Source: Arthrobacter sp. AL12
GTDB lineage: Bacteria > Actinomycetota > Actinomycetes > Actinomycetales > Micrococcaceae
NCBI RefSeq assembly: GCF_029960645.1
Contig: NZ_JASBQY010000015.1
Span: 40,602 to 104,601 of the forward strand
Length of the DNA stretch: 64,000 bases
Direction of reading: 5' to 3'
Position 1 is the first letter of the stretch, and each line of letters begins with the position of its first letter. Position numbers and translations under genes: made by a program. Below the pieces are notes generated by a model, which saw nothing but the letters and a program-made list of their open reading frames with translations, ran no database searches and was not told the origin of the DNA. Shown here in pieces: positions 8,654-16,644 of the stretch.

Positions 8654-11600
8654 ATGAGACCGCAGTTCCCCCCGGGCCCCGCCAACCGCGCCGCCCTCTA
8701 CCTGCTGGGCCTGCTCGCGGCCCTGAAGGCCCTGTCCCTCGTGCTGATCGCGCAGGCGGTCGCGTCCATGCTGGCGGGACTAATGGCCGGCGACCCGGCC
8801 TGGGGCGGGCAGCTGTACTGGGGGGTTGCGGGCGTGGTGCTGCGGTCCCTGATGGTCTGGGCGCAGGCTGTCGCGTCGCGACGGGCGGCACTGGGGGTGA
8901 AAGAGCAGCTGCGCTCGCAGCTGCTCGGGCGGGCGCTGCGCAACGGCACCCGGTCCGCCGGGCCGTCCGACGGCGGCCTCGCCATCCTGGCGACCCGGGG
9001 ACTGGACGCCCTGGACGGCTACTACACCCAGTTCCTGCCCGCCCTGGTGAACTGCGCCGCGATCCCGTTGCTGCTGGGGGCGCGCATCCTGTACGCCGAC
9101 TGGATCAGCGCCGCCGTGATCGTGCTGACCGTGCCGCTGGTCCCGGTCTTTATGGTCCTGATCGGCCGCTATACCGATGACCGCGTCCGGGAAGCCCAGT
9201 CGGCCCTGTCCCGGCTCTCCGGCCACATGCTGGAGCTCGCCAAGGGCCTGCCCGTCCTCGTGGGACTGGGCCGCGCCACCGCGCAGCGCAAGGCGCTCGA
9301 GGGTCTCTCCGAGGAATACCGCCACCGGACCATGGGAACCCTGCGGACCGCTTTCCTCTCCGCCCTCGCGCTGGAACTCATCGCCACCATCTCCGTGGCC
9401 GTCGTCGCGGTCTTCATCGGCGTCCGGCTCGTCCACGGCGACATGGCGCTGGAAGCGGGGCTGCTGGCCCTGATCCTCGCCCCCGACTGCTACCTCCCGC
9501 TCCGGGAACTGGGCACCGCCCACCATGCCAGCGACGACGGCCGTGCCGCGCTCGCCGAAACCACGGCCGTCCTCGAGGCGCCCGAGCCCGCGCCGCTGCG
9601 GCCCGCCGCGGACGCCACCGGTGACGCTGCCTCCGCTGCTGCCGCAACCGGGACGGCCGCCTTAACCGGGACGGCCGCCTTAATCGGGACGGCCTCCGCC
9701 TCTGCGGGGGCTGACGCCGGCACCGTCCGTCCGCCTGCCCTGAGCGTGGCCGGGCTGGCCGTCCGCTACGGCGGCCGGCAGGACGCCGCCGTCGGGCCCC
9801 TGACTTTCACCGCAGCCCCGGGGCGCATCACCGCCCTTGACGGTCCCAGCGGCGCCGGCAAGAGCACCGTCCTCGGGGTGCTGGCCGGCACCATCGGGAC
9901 GGTCGGCGGCCCGGACCGGGAAACCACTGTCACCGGACGGCTTGAAGGGTTCACGATGGCGGACCTCGCCTGGGTGCCGCAGCATCCCGTGATGGTGGCT
10001 CCCACCGTGCTGGACGAGATCCGGCTGTATCTGGGATCCGCCGCGGGACCTGCGGCGGACGGTGCCGGCGGCGATCCGGACCACGCCGCGGCCCTGCGCT
10101 GCCTGGCCGCCTGCGCCGCGGAGCACCTGGCCGCAAAGCATCCCGCCGAGCTCAGCCCGGGGGAGCTGCGCCGCGTCGCACTGGCCCGCGGCCTGGCGCG
10201 GATCGAAGCCGGGGCCCGGGTGCTGCTGCTCGATGAGCCCACCGCCCACCTGGACCGGGAATCCGCCACCGCCGTGAGCCGTGCCATCGCTTCGCTCCGC
10301 GGAAGGGTCACCGTCCTGCTGGTGGCCCACGACCGGTCGACCCGGGAACTCGCCGATGATTTCGTGGCCGTTGCCCCCGTTGCCCCCGTTGCCCCCGTTG
10401 CCCCCGTTGCCCCCGTTGCCCCCGGGTCCGTGGTGGCCGCGCCGGTTCCCGGGCCCGTGCCGGCGACCCGCGCCGCTGCATCCGCCGGCCAGCCTGGGCT
10501 TGAGCAGCCTGGGCCCGGCCGGCCCGCCGACAACACGGATCCCCGCGGGACGCAGGGCGCATTCGAACCGGCCGGGATCATTGATCCCCGCGCGATGCAG
10601 GCGGGGACGGCCGGACGCACCGCGCCCGGGTCCACGGCAACCCGGCTCCGCCGGCTGCTCGCACCCGTAGGCGTTAAATTCGCCGCGGCCGGCGCTGTTG
10701 GGACCCTGGCGGCGCTCTTCGCCGCCGCCCTCGCCGGGCTCTCCGGCTGGCTGATCATCCGCGCCAGCGAGCAGCCGCCCATCCTGTACCTGCTCACCGC
10801 GATCGTGGGCGTGCGCTTCTTCGGCATCGGCCGCGCCGCGCTGCGCTATCTTGAGCGTCTCCTGCTGCACGACGCCGTCTTTGCGGCCCTGACCCGGCTC
10901 CGCGGCCGGCTCTGGGAGTCGCTGAGCCGGCGGGCCCTCTCGCTGCGCCGGCTATTGCAGGGCGGCAACGTCCTGGGCACCGTGGTGGACGACGTCGACA
11001 CGGTCCGGGAGCTGCTGCCCCGGGTGGTGCTGCCGCCGCTCACCGCCGTGGCCGTCGCCGCTGCCGCCGTCACCGGCACCACGCTGCTCCTGCCGGCCGC
11101 GCTCCCTGCCGTGATTGCCGCCGCGGTGCTGAGCCTCGTGGCAGCCCCCGCCCTGGCGCTGGCAGCGGACCGGATGTCCGCCGGCACCGAGCAGCGGCTG
11201 CGCTCCGGGGTCCTCCGCCAGGTGGCGGCAGCCCTCGACGCCCGCGCCGAGCTGCACGCCAATGGCGTCTCCGCGCCGGTGCTCGCGGCCATCACCCGCG
11301 CGGACCGCTCCGCCACCCAAGCCTCCCAGCGCTCGGCGTGGGCCGAAGGGCTCGGCCAGGGCCTGACGGTGCTGGCCTGCGGGACCGCCGCCCTGGCCAG
11401 TGCCGTGCTGGCCGCTCCGCTGGCCCTCAGCGGAGCCGTTGAAGCCGCCACGGTTGCCGTTGTGGTGCTGCTCCAGCTCGCACTCGTGGAGCCCTACGCG
11501 GCGATCACGACGGCGGTGCGGCAGTATCCCGCGCTGCGGGCCGTGCTGGGGCGCATCGGCGAAGCGGGCGTCCTGGACGACGGCGACACCGACACGTCCT

Positions 11601-12310
11601 CCGGCCTGGTTCCGGTCGCCGGCCGGCGCGGAGGCAGGCCCGGGATCGAGCTGAAGGACCTCGCGGCCGCCTGGCCCGGCGGGGTGCCGGTCTTCACCGG
11701 CCTCACCGCCACGGCGGAACCCGGGCGCTGGCTCGCCGTCACCGGGACCTCGGGCTCCGGTAAGTCCACCCTGCTCGCCGTCGTCCTGGGCTTCCTCCCG
11801 GCAGCCAGCGGCCAGATCCTGCTGGGCGGGCGTGCCGCCTGGTGCCCGCAGGAGGCGCACCTCTTCGACTCGACCATCCGCGGCAACCTGCTCCTGGGGC
11901 TCCCGGAGAGCCAGCGCGGGGGAGAACCGGAACCCTGGCTGCAGGACGCCCTGGCCACGGTGGGCCTCGGACCGCTGATCGGGCGGCTGGAGCACGGCCT
12001 GGACACCCGGATCGGACCCGGCGGCGCCTTCCTCAGCGGAGGCGAACGCCAGCGCCTCGCCGTCGCCCGCACCCTCCTGACCGGTGCGGACGTGATCCTG
12101 CTCGATGAACCCACAGCCCATCTGGATGCGGAGTCCGGCCGGGCCATGCTCGCCGAGCTCCGGCACGGCCTACGGGACCGCACCGTGGTCCTGGTGACCC
12201 ACAATCCCGACGACATCGCCGCGGACGACAGCCGGCTGGACCTGGACCGGGCCGCCGCCGCGCAGGCTGCGCTCACCCCGGAGCCAACGCCGTTGCTGGC
12301 GCGGGGGTAG
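8654..12310 (+). CDS. cydDC: Fused thiol reductant ABC exporter CydDC
   Basis: 1218 aa, containing two complete half-transporters. The CydD half has membrane helices in residues 15-310, Walker A GPSGAGKST near 396, signature LSPGELRR near 500 and Walker B LLLDEPTAHLD near 523. The CydC half has helices from about 670 to 950, Walker A GTSGSGKST near 1030, signature LSGGERQR near 1128 and Walker B LLDEPTAHLD near 1148. CydDC exports glutathione/cysteine-type thiols or haem-related reductant needed to assemble the bd oxidase. In most bacteria CydD and CydC are separate; a single fused chain is common in actinobacteria. The linkers carry low-complexity repeats, a Thr/Ala-rich part near 330-355 and (Val-Ala-Pro)6 near 573-590. 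Confidence 0.95.
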   Translation: MRPQFPPGPANRAALYLLGLLAALKALSLVLIAQAVASMLAGLMAGDPAWGGQLYWGVAGVVLRSLMVWAQAVASRRAALGVKEQLRSQLLGRALRNGTRSAGPSDGGLAILATRGLDALDGYYTQFLPALVNCAAIPLLLGARILYADWISAAVIVLTVPLVPVFMVLIGRYTDDRVREAQSALSRLSGHMLELAKGLPVLVGLGRATAQRKALEGLSEEYRHRTMGTLRTAFLSALALELIATISVAVVAVFIGVRLVHGDMALEAGLLALILAPDCYLPLRELGTAHHASDDGRAALAETTAVLEAPEPAPLRPAADATGDAASAAAATGTAALTGTAALIGTASASAGADAGTVRPPALSVAGLAVRYGGRQDAAVGPLTFTAAPGRITALDGPSGAGKSTVLGVLAGTIGTVGGPDRETTVTGRLEGFTMADLAWVPQHPVMVAPTVLDEIRLYLGSAAGPAADGAGGDPDHAAALRCLAACAAEHLAAKHPAELSPGELRRVALARGLARIEAGARVLLLDEPTAHLDRESATAVSRAIASLRGRVTVLLVAHDRSTRELADDFVAVAPVAPVAPVAPVAPVAPGSVVAAPVPGPVPATRAAASAGQPGLEQPGPGRPADNTDPRGTQGAFEPAGIIDPRAMQAGTAGRTAPGSTATRLRRLLAPVGVKFAAAGAVGTLAALFAAALAGLSGWLIIRASEQPPILYLLTAIVGVRFFGIGRAALRYLERLLLHDAVFAALTRLRGRLWESLSRRALSLRRLLQGGNVLGTVVDDVDTVRELLPRVVLPPLTAVAVAAAAVTGTTLLLPAALPAVIAAAVLSLVAAPALALAADRMSAGTEQRLRSGVLRQVAAALDARAELHANGVSAPVLAAITRADRSATQASQRSAWAEGLGQGLTVLACGTAALASAVLAAPLALSGAVEAATVAVVVLLQLALVEPYAAITTAVRQYPALRAVLGRIGEAGVLDDGDTDTSSGLVPVAGRRGGRPGIELKDLAAAWPGGVPVFTGLTATAEPGRWLAVTGTSGSGKSTLLAVVLGFLPAASGQILLGGRAAWCPQEAHLFDSTIRGNLLLGLPESQRGGEPEPWLQDALATVGLGPLIGRLEHGLDTRIGPGGAFLSGGERQRLAVARTLLTGADVILLDEPTAHLDAESGRAMLAELRHGLRDRTVVLVTHNPDDIAADDSRLDLDRAAAAQAALTPEPTPLLARG
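9646..9699 (+). repeat. 18-bp tandem repeat inside cydDC
   Basis: Two identical 18-bp units (9646-9663, 9664-9681) and a diverged third (9682-9699), in frame, encode a repeated Thr-Gly-Thr-Ala-Ala-Leu element in the low-complexity linker before the first ATPase domain. Confidence 0.8.
10370..10423 (+). repeat. Nonanucleotide repeat (gttgccccc)6 inside cydDC
   Basis: Six exact head-to-tail copies of a 9-bp unit encode (Val-Ala-Pro)6 at the start of the linker joining the CydD and CydC halves. Changes in copy number keep the frame, so the tract can vary in length between strains without inactivating the protein. Confidence 0.9.
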
Positions 12311-12331
12311 GGCGGACGTTAGCCTGTTGCC

Positions 12332-13324
12332 ATGAACGCACACGCCGACCCCCTTGCCAGCCTGGACCCCCGCCTCGAGTGGCGGGCCGCCGGCACCGCG
12401 GACCTGGACGACTGGGCGGCACTGATCGCGCGGACCGCCGCCGTCGAACGGCCCGTCTGGTTCGAGCGTCGCGCCGACCTGGAACAGGTCCTGGAATCAC
12501 GGACGAACCCGGCCGCCGCGAACACGGTGCTCGGCTTCGACGCGCGGGGCGCGGTCCGGGCCTATGGCCGGATCACCAAGAACCCGGACGGCGAGAAGGC
12601 GATCGGGTACGGCTGCGTCGACCCCGCCTGGCAGGGACACGGGATCGGCACCGGGTTGCTGGGCTGGATGGAGGTGAGGACCCGTCAGCGTTTTGCCGAG
12701 GACACCGTGGACGGTTCCATGCCCAGGCTCCGGCTCCATATGGAGCAGCAGCACACCCACCAGGCCGCCCTGTTCGGGGACGCGGGCTACCGGATCGTCC
12801 GCTACTACAACGAAATGCACCGGCCCCTGGCGGACGGTCTTCCCGAGGCGGTGCTGGGCGAAGGGCTGGAACTCGTGGGCTTCGGGCCGGAACTGCACGA
12901 GCCGGTGCGGCTCGCGCACAACGACGCGTTCCGGGACCACTGGGGCAGCGAGCCGAGGGACGAGGAAGGCTGGGGCTTCGTGGTAAACGATCCGCTGGCC
13001 CGGCCTGACTTGAGCGCCGTCGTCCTGGAGCGATCCACCGGGAAGGTGGCGGGCTACCAGCTCGCCAGCCATGACGCCGTCAGTGCCGTGTCGCGCGGCT
13101 ACAAGGAGGGCTACACGGACCTGCTGGGTGTGCGGCGCGAGTTCCGCGGCCGCGGGGTGGCGCAGGCGCTCCTGGCCGATGCGATGCGGCGCTTCGCCGC
13201 AGCCGGGATGGATAAGGCCTCGCTCGACGTCGATTCGGAAAACCCCACCGGCGCCCTGGCCCTCTACGCCAGGATGGGCTACGTCGCCGTCAACACCAGT
13301 ATGGCCTGGGACAAGGACCTGTAG
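12332..13324 (+). CDS. Tandem GNAT-family N-acetyltransferase
   Basis: 330 aa with two GNAT domains. The first has an acetyl-CoA-binding loop PAWQGHGIGTGLL near residues 92-104. The second has REFRGRGVAQALLADAM near 270-285, followed by NPTGALALYARMGY, the usual C-terminal GNAT motif. The tandem layout resembles mycothiol synthase and related actinobacterial acetyltransferases, but the acceptor cannot be told. The start has no ribosome site; TAGCCT lies exactly 6 nt before the ATG, indicating a leaderless transcript. It stands 21 nt after cydDC but probably has its own promoter. Confidence 0.85.
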   Translation: MNAHADPLASLDPRLEWRAAGTADLDDWAALIARTAAVERPVWFERRADLEQVLESRTNPAAANTVLGFDARGAVRAYGRITKNPDGEKAIGYGCVDPAWQGHGIGTGLLGWMEVRTRQRFAEDTVDGSMPRLRLHMEQQHTHQAALFGDAGYRIVRYYNEMHRPLADGLPEAVLGEGLELVGFGPELHEPVRLAHNDAFRDHWGSEPRDEEGWGFVVNDPLARPDLSAVVLERSTGKVAGYQLASHDAVSAVSRGYKEGYTDLLGVRREFRGRGVAQALLADAMRRFAAAGMDKASLDVDSENPTGALALYARMGYVAVNTSMAWDKDL

Positions 13325-13370
13325 CTACCTGCCCACACTGTAGCTACCTGTCCCACTGGCCACCCGCACG

Positions 13371-13889
13371 CTATCCGTCCACGTCGTGGAGGTGATGGAC
13401 GACGTCGTGCAGGAAGTACTGCGAGAACGTCAGCACGGTGAACTCCGAGCCGTTGCTGCGGGTGCCCGTACGGCCCCACTGGTCCTCCGGGACCCGTGCG
13501 AAGGAAGCGGCGATCTGCTCGCCCTCCGCGGTGAGTTCCGCGCTGACCTCGGCCGGGTCGGCGTTCGCGTAGTCGTTCTCAACCGCGGTCACGTCCTGGT
13601 CCCAGTCATCGAAGCGGGCGCCCTCCTCACGGAGCATCAGGTCCAGCCGGTAGTCGAACAGGGTGAAAACGTCCCGGACGTGGCAGGCGTACTCCAGCAC
13701 GGACCACGTGTCACTATTCGGGCGTTCCGTCACGTCCGGACGCCGCAGCGCGGCGCGCCAGCGTGGCAGCATGCTGGCCAGTTGCCCGGGCGCGGTGGCC
13801 GGGGTGCACGCCAAGACGTCGAAGCCGCACTCCGGACAGGGCCGCTGCAGCACCCAGGTCCAGTCCTTGTTGTCCGCGATGATAGGCAT
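13371..13889 (-). CDS. DinB-family protein (putative metal-dependent transferase)
   Basis: 172 aa four-helix-bundle protein of the DinB/YfiT superfamily. The likely metal-binding His residues are in EYACHVRDV and in the C-terminal FLHDVVHHLHDVDG. Such proteins often act as thiol- (mycothiol- or bacillithiol-) dependent S-transferases or maleylpyruvate-isomerase-like enzymes; no substrate can be assigned. An unusual N-terminus WTWVLQRPCPECGFD contains a CxxC pair. TAGACT lies 6 nt before the ATG without a ribosome site, so the message is probably leaderless. Confidence 0.8.
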   Translation of the reverse strand: MPIIADNKDWTWVLQRPCPECGFDVLACTPATAPGQLASMLPRWRAALRRPDVTERPNSDTWSVLEYACHVRDVFTLFDYRLDLMLREEGARFDDWDQDVTAVENDYANADPAEVSAELTAEGEQIAASFARVPEDQWGRTGTRSNGSEFTVLTFSQYFLHDVVHHLHDVDG

Positions 13890-14054
13890 GTGAGCAGTCT
13901 AAACGCATTTTCCCGGCCGTGGTCGATGGCCGGATACGCTTGACGACCAGGCGCGTGCCGGCGGCAAATGGCCAATTTGCGAGTGTCCTGCCGGGGAGCG
14001 GACCCGGGCGCCGCCGGTAGACCCGGCGCCGGACCGCCGCAAACCCCAGCCGGC

Positions 14055-16577
14055 CTAGGCTTCCGGTTCGGGGGCCGGCTGCCAGGACATGCTCGGACCA
14101 ATCGCGTCGATGGCCTGGGAGAGCGGGATGCCGGACCCGTCCCGGCGGCCGTGTTCCCCGGGCAGGGATCGGGCCACCCCGGCCTGGGAGGACGCCTTCG
14201 CGGGGCCGTGGCCGGCCCACGCGAGCAGCAGGCTGTCCTCGCCCTTGAGGAACCGGTGCGCCCGGACCCCGGCGGTCGCGCGTCCCTTGGCGGGGTATTC
14301 GCTGAGGGCGGTGACCTTGGCGGCTCCGGGAGCGGTGCCCGGGAGAGCCCCTTCGGTGCCGGCGATGGTCACCACGACGGCGTCGGAGTCGGCCGGGCTG
14401 GCGGCGCCGAAGAACATCACCTGGTCCCCGGCCGCCAGTTTGATGCCGGCCATTCCGCCCGCAGTCCGGCCCTGCGGACGGACCGCGGAGGACGGGAAGC
14501 GCAGCAGCTGCGACTGCCGCGTCACAAAGACGAGGTCGACGTCGTCCGAACCCGCGGGGGCGACACCGACCACGGTGTCCTTGTCCTTGAGCGCGATGAC
14601 TTCCCAGTCCTCGCGGTTCAGCGGGTAGTCGGGCTGGACCCGCTTGACCACGCCCTGGGCCGTGCCGACCGCCAGCACCTCATCCAGCGGCGCGAACGCC
14701 ACCAGCGATTCGCCCTTGAGCAGGGTGATGAAGTCCTTGGCCGGCACACCGCCGGCCATGTTCGGGGTGCCCTGGGTCGGCGGCAGCACGGGCATGTCCA
14801 TCACCTGGAGCCGGAGCATGCGCCCCTGCGAGGTGACAGCGGCAATCTCGCCCCGGGCTGACGTCTTCACCACGGAGGTGAACACATCGTGCCGGGTCCG
14901 CGGGCCGGACTCGGCGAGGCCGTCCTGGTTGGCGGTGCGCGCGATCTGGCCGGAGGCGGTCAGGATCGCCCAGCAGGGATCGTCAGCGATCTCCAGGGCC
15001 AGGGGATTGGCCTTGCCCTTCGCCCCGGGCGCGGCGGCCAGGGCGGCGGCGACGGTGGGGGAGACGGCCTCGGATTCGAGCAGCACGGTCCGGCGCGGCG
15101 TGCCGTATTTCTCGGCGATCTCGGCCAGCTCGGAAGACACCAGGGCGCGGAGCCGGTCGCTGGAGCCGAGGATGGCTTCGAGCTCGGCGATCTCCCTTCG
15201 GAGTTCCTCCTGCTCCTTCTCGAGTTCGATCCGCGAGTACTTGGTCAGCTGCCGGAGCCGGAGCTCCAGGATGTAGTTGGCCTGGATCTCGGAGAGGTCG
15301 TAGATGGACATCAGCCGGGTCCTGGCCGCGGCCGGCTCGTCCGAGGAACGGATGATCTGGATGACCTCGTCGATGTCCACGATCGCGATGAGCAGGCCCT
15401 CGACCAGGTGCAGACGGTCCTTCTTTTTGCCGAGGCGGAAGGCGGTGCGCCGGCGCACCACGGTGATGCGGTGCTCCACGTAGACGGTCAGCAGCTGCAG
15501 CAGCCCGAGGGTCTGCGGCTGCCCGTCGACGAGGGTGACGTTGTTGATGCCGAAGGAATCCTCCATCGGCGAGTAGCGGTACAGCTGCTGCAGCACGGCG
15601 TTGGGGTTGAAGCCGTTCTTCAGCTCGATTACCAGGCGCAGGCCGTGCTTGCGGTCCGTGAGGTCCACGATGTCGCTGATGCCGGCGAGCTTCTTGCCGT
15701 TGACCGCGTCCTTGATCTTCTCGATCACCTTTTCCGGCCCCACCATGTACGGCAGTTCCGTGACCACCAGCCCGGTGCGGCGGGCCGAGAGCTGTTCGAC
15801 CTCCACCTTGGCCCGGGTCTTGAAGGAGCCTCGGCCGGTGGCGTAGGCGTCGCGGATGCCGTCCAGGCCCACGATCCGGCCGCCGGTGGGCAGGTCCGGG
15901 CCGGGGACGAACCGCATGATGTCCTCGAGCGTGGCGTCCGGGTGCTCGATCAGGTGCCGGGCCGCGGCGATCACTTCCACCAGGTTGTGCGGGGCCATGT
16001 TCGTGGCCATGCCGACGGCGATGCCGGTGGCGCCGTTGACCAGCAGATTCGGGAAAGCCGCCGGCAGGACGTCCGGCTGGGTCAGCTGGTTGTCGTAGTT
16101 GGGCACGAAGTCGACGACGTCCTCGTCGAGGTGGTCCGTCAGGGTCAGGGCCGCCGCCGCGAGCCGGGCCTCGGTGTACCGCGGGGCCGCCGGGCCGTCA
16201 TCGAGCGAGCCGAAGTTGCCGTGCCCGTCGATGAGCGGCAGCCGCAGCGAGAAGTCCTGCGCCATGCGGACCATGGCGTCGTAGATCGCGGTGTCACCGT
16301 GCGGGTGCAGCTTGCCCATGACCTCGCCCACCACACGGGCGCTCTTGACGTGGCCGCGGTCCGGGCGGAGGCCCATCTCGCTCATCATGTACAGGATGCG
16401 CCGCTGCACCGGCTTCAGGCCGTCCCGCGCATCCGGAAGCGCCCGCGAGTAGATCACCGAATAGGCGTACTCGAGGAATGAACCTTCCATCTCGGAGGTG
16501 ACGTCGATATCGACGATGTTCTCTACGAAATCGTTGCTGGCTTCCCCTGCCGGGGACGGGGTTTGGCGGCGTGCCAT
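14055..16577 (-). CDS. parC: Type II DNA topoisomerase subunit A (topoisomerase IV ParC-like)
   Basis: 840 aa. An N-terminal breakage-reunion domain (from [31 protein letters not shown]) carries catalytic Tyr134 in APRYTEARL. The quinolone-determining region [10 protein letters not shown] has Thr96 and Asp100 at the positions of Escherichia coli ParC Ser80 and Glu84. A coiled tower and a C-terminal beta-pinwheel follow. It cuts and passes DNA together with a GyrB/ParE partner, which is not in this window. Its place next to the acyltransferase gene and upstream of the sepH-dut block matches the Streptomyces parC locus rather than the origin-proximal gyrA, so ParC is preferred. A GyrA paralogue is the alternative. 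Confidence 0.88.
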   Translation of the reverse strand: MARRQTPSPAGEASNDFVENIVDIDVTSEMEGSFLEYAYSVIYSRALPDARDGLKPVQRRILYMMSEMGLRPDRGHVKSARVVGEVMGKLHPHGDTAIYDAMVRMAQDFSLRLPLIDGHGNFGSLDDGPAAPRYTEARLAAAALTLTDHLDEDVVDFVPNYDNQLTQPDVLPAAFPNLLVNGATGIAVGMATNMAPHNLVEVIAAARHLIEHPDATLEDIMRFVPGPDLPTGGRIVGLDGIRDAYATGRGSFKTRAKVEVEQLSARRTGLVVTELPYMVGPEKVIEKIKDAVNGKKLAGISDIVDLTDRKHGLRLVIELKNGFNPNAVLQQLYRYSPMEDSFGINNVTLVDGQPQTLGLLQLLTVYVEHRITVVRRRTAFRLGKKKDRLHLVEGLLIAIVDIDEVIQIIRSSDEPAAARTRLMSIYDLSEIQANYILELRLRQLTKYSRIELEKEQEELRREIAELEAILGSSDRLRALVSSELAEIAEKYGTPRRTVLLESEAVSPTVAAALAAAPGAKGKANPLALEIADDPCWAILTASGQIARTANQDGLAESGPRTRHDVFTSVVKTSARGEIAAVTSQGRMLRLQVMDMPVLPPTQGTPNMAGGVPAKDFITLLKGESLVAFAPLDEVLAVGTAQGVVKRVQPDYPLNREDWEVIALKDKDTVVGVAPAGSDDVDLVFVTRQSQLLRFPSSAVRPQGRTAGGMAGIKLAAGDQVMFFGAASPADSDAVVVTIAGTEGALPGTAPGAAKVTALSEYPAKGRATAGVRAHRFLKGEDSLLLAWAGHGPAKASSQAGVARSLPGEHGRRDGSGIPLSQAIDAIGPSMSWQPAPEPEA

Positions 16578-16644
16578 GAGGCTGGTGGGTCCTTCTGAGC
16601 GGTGCTGGACGTGTGCGGCGGAAGTTTATGACTAGGCTAAGCCT

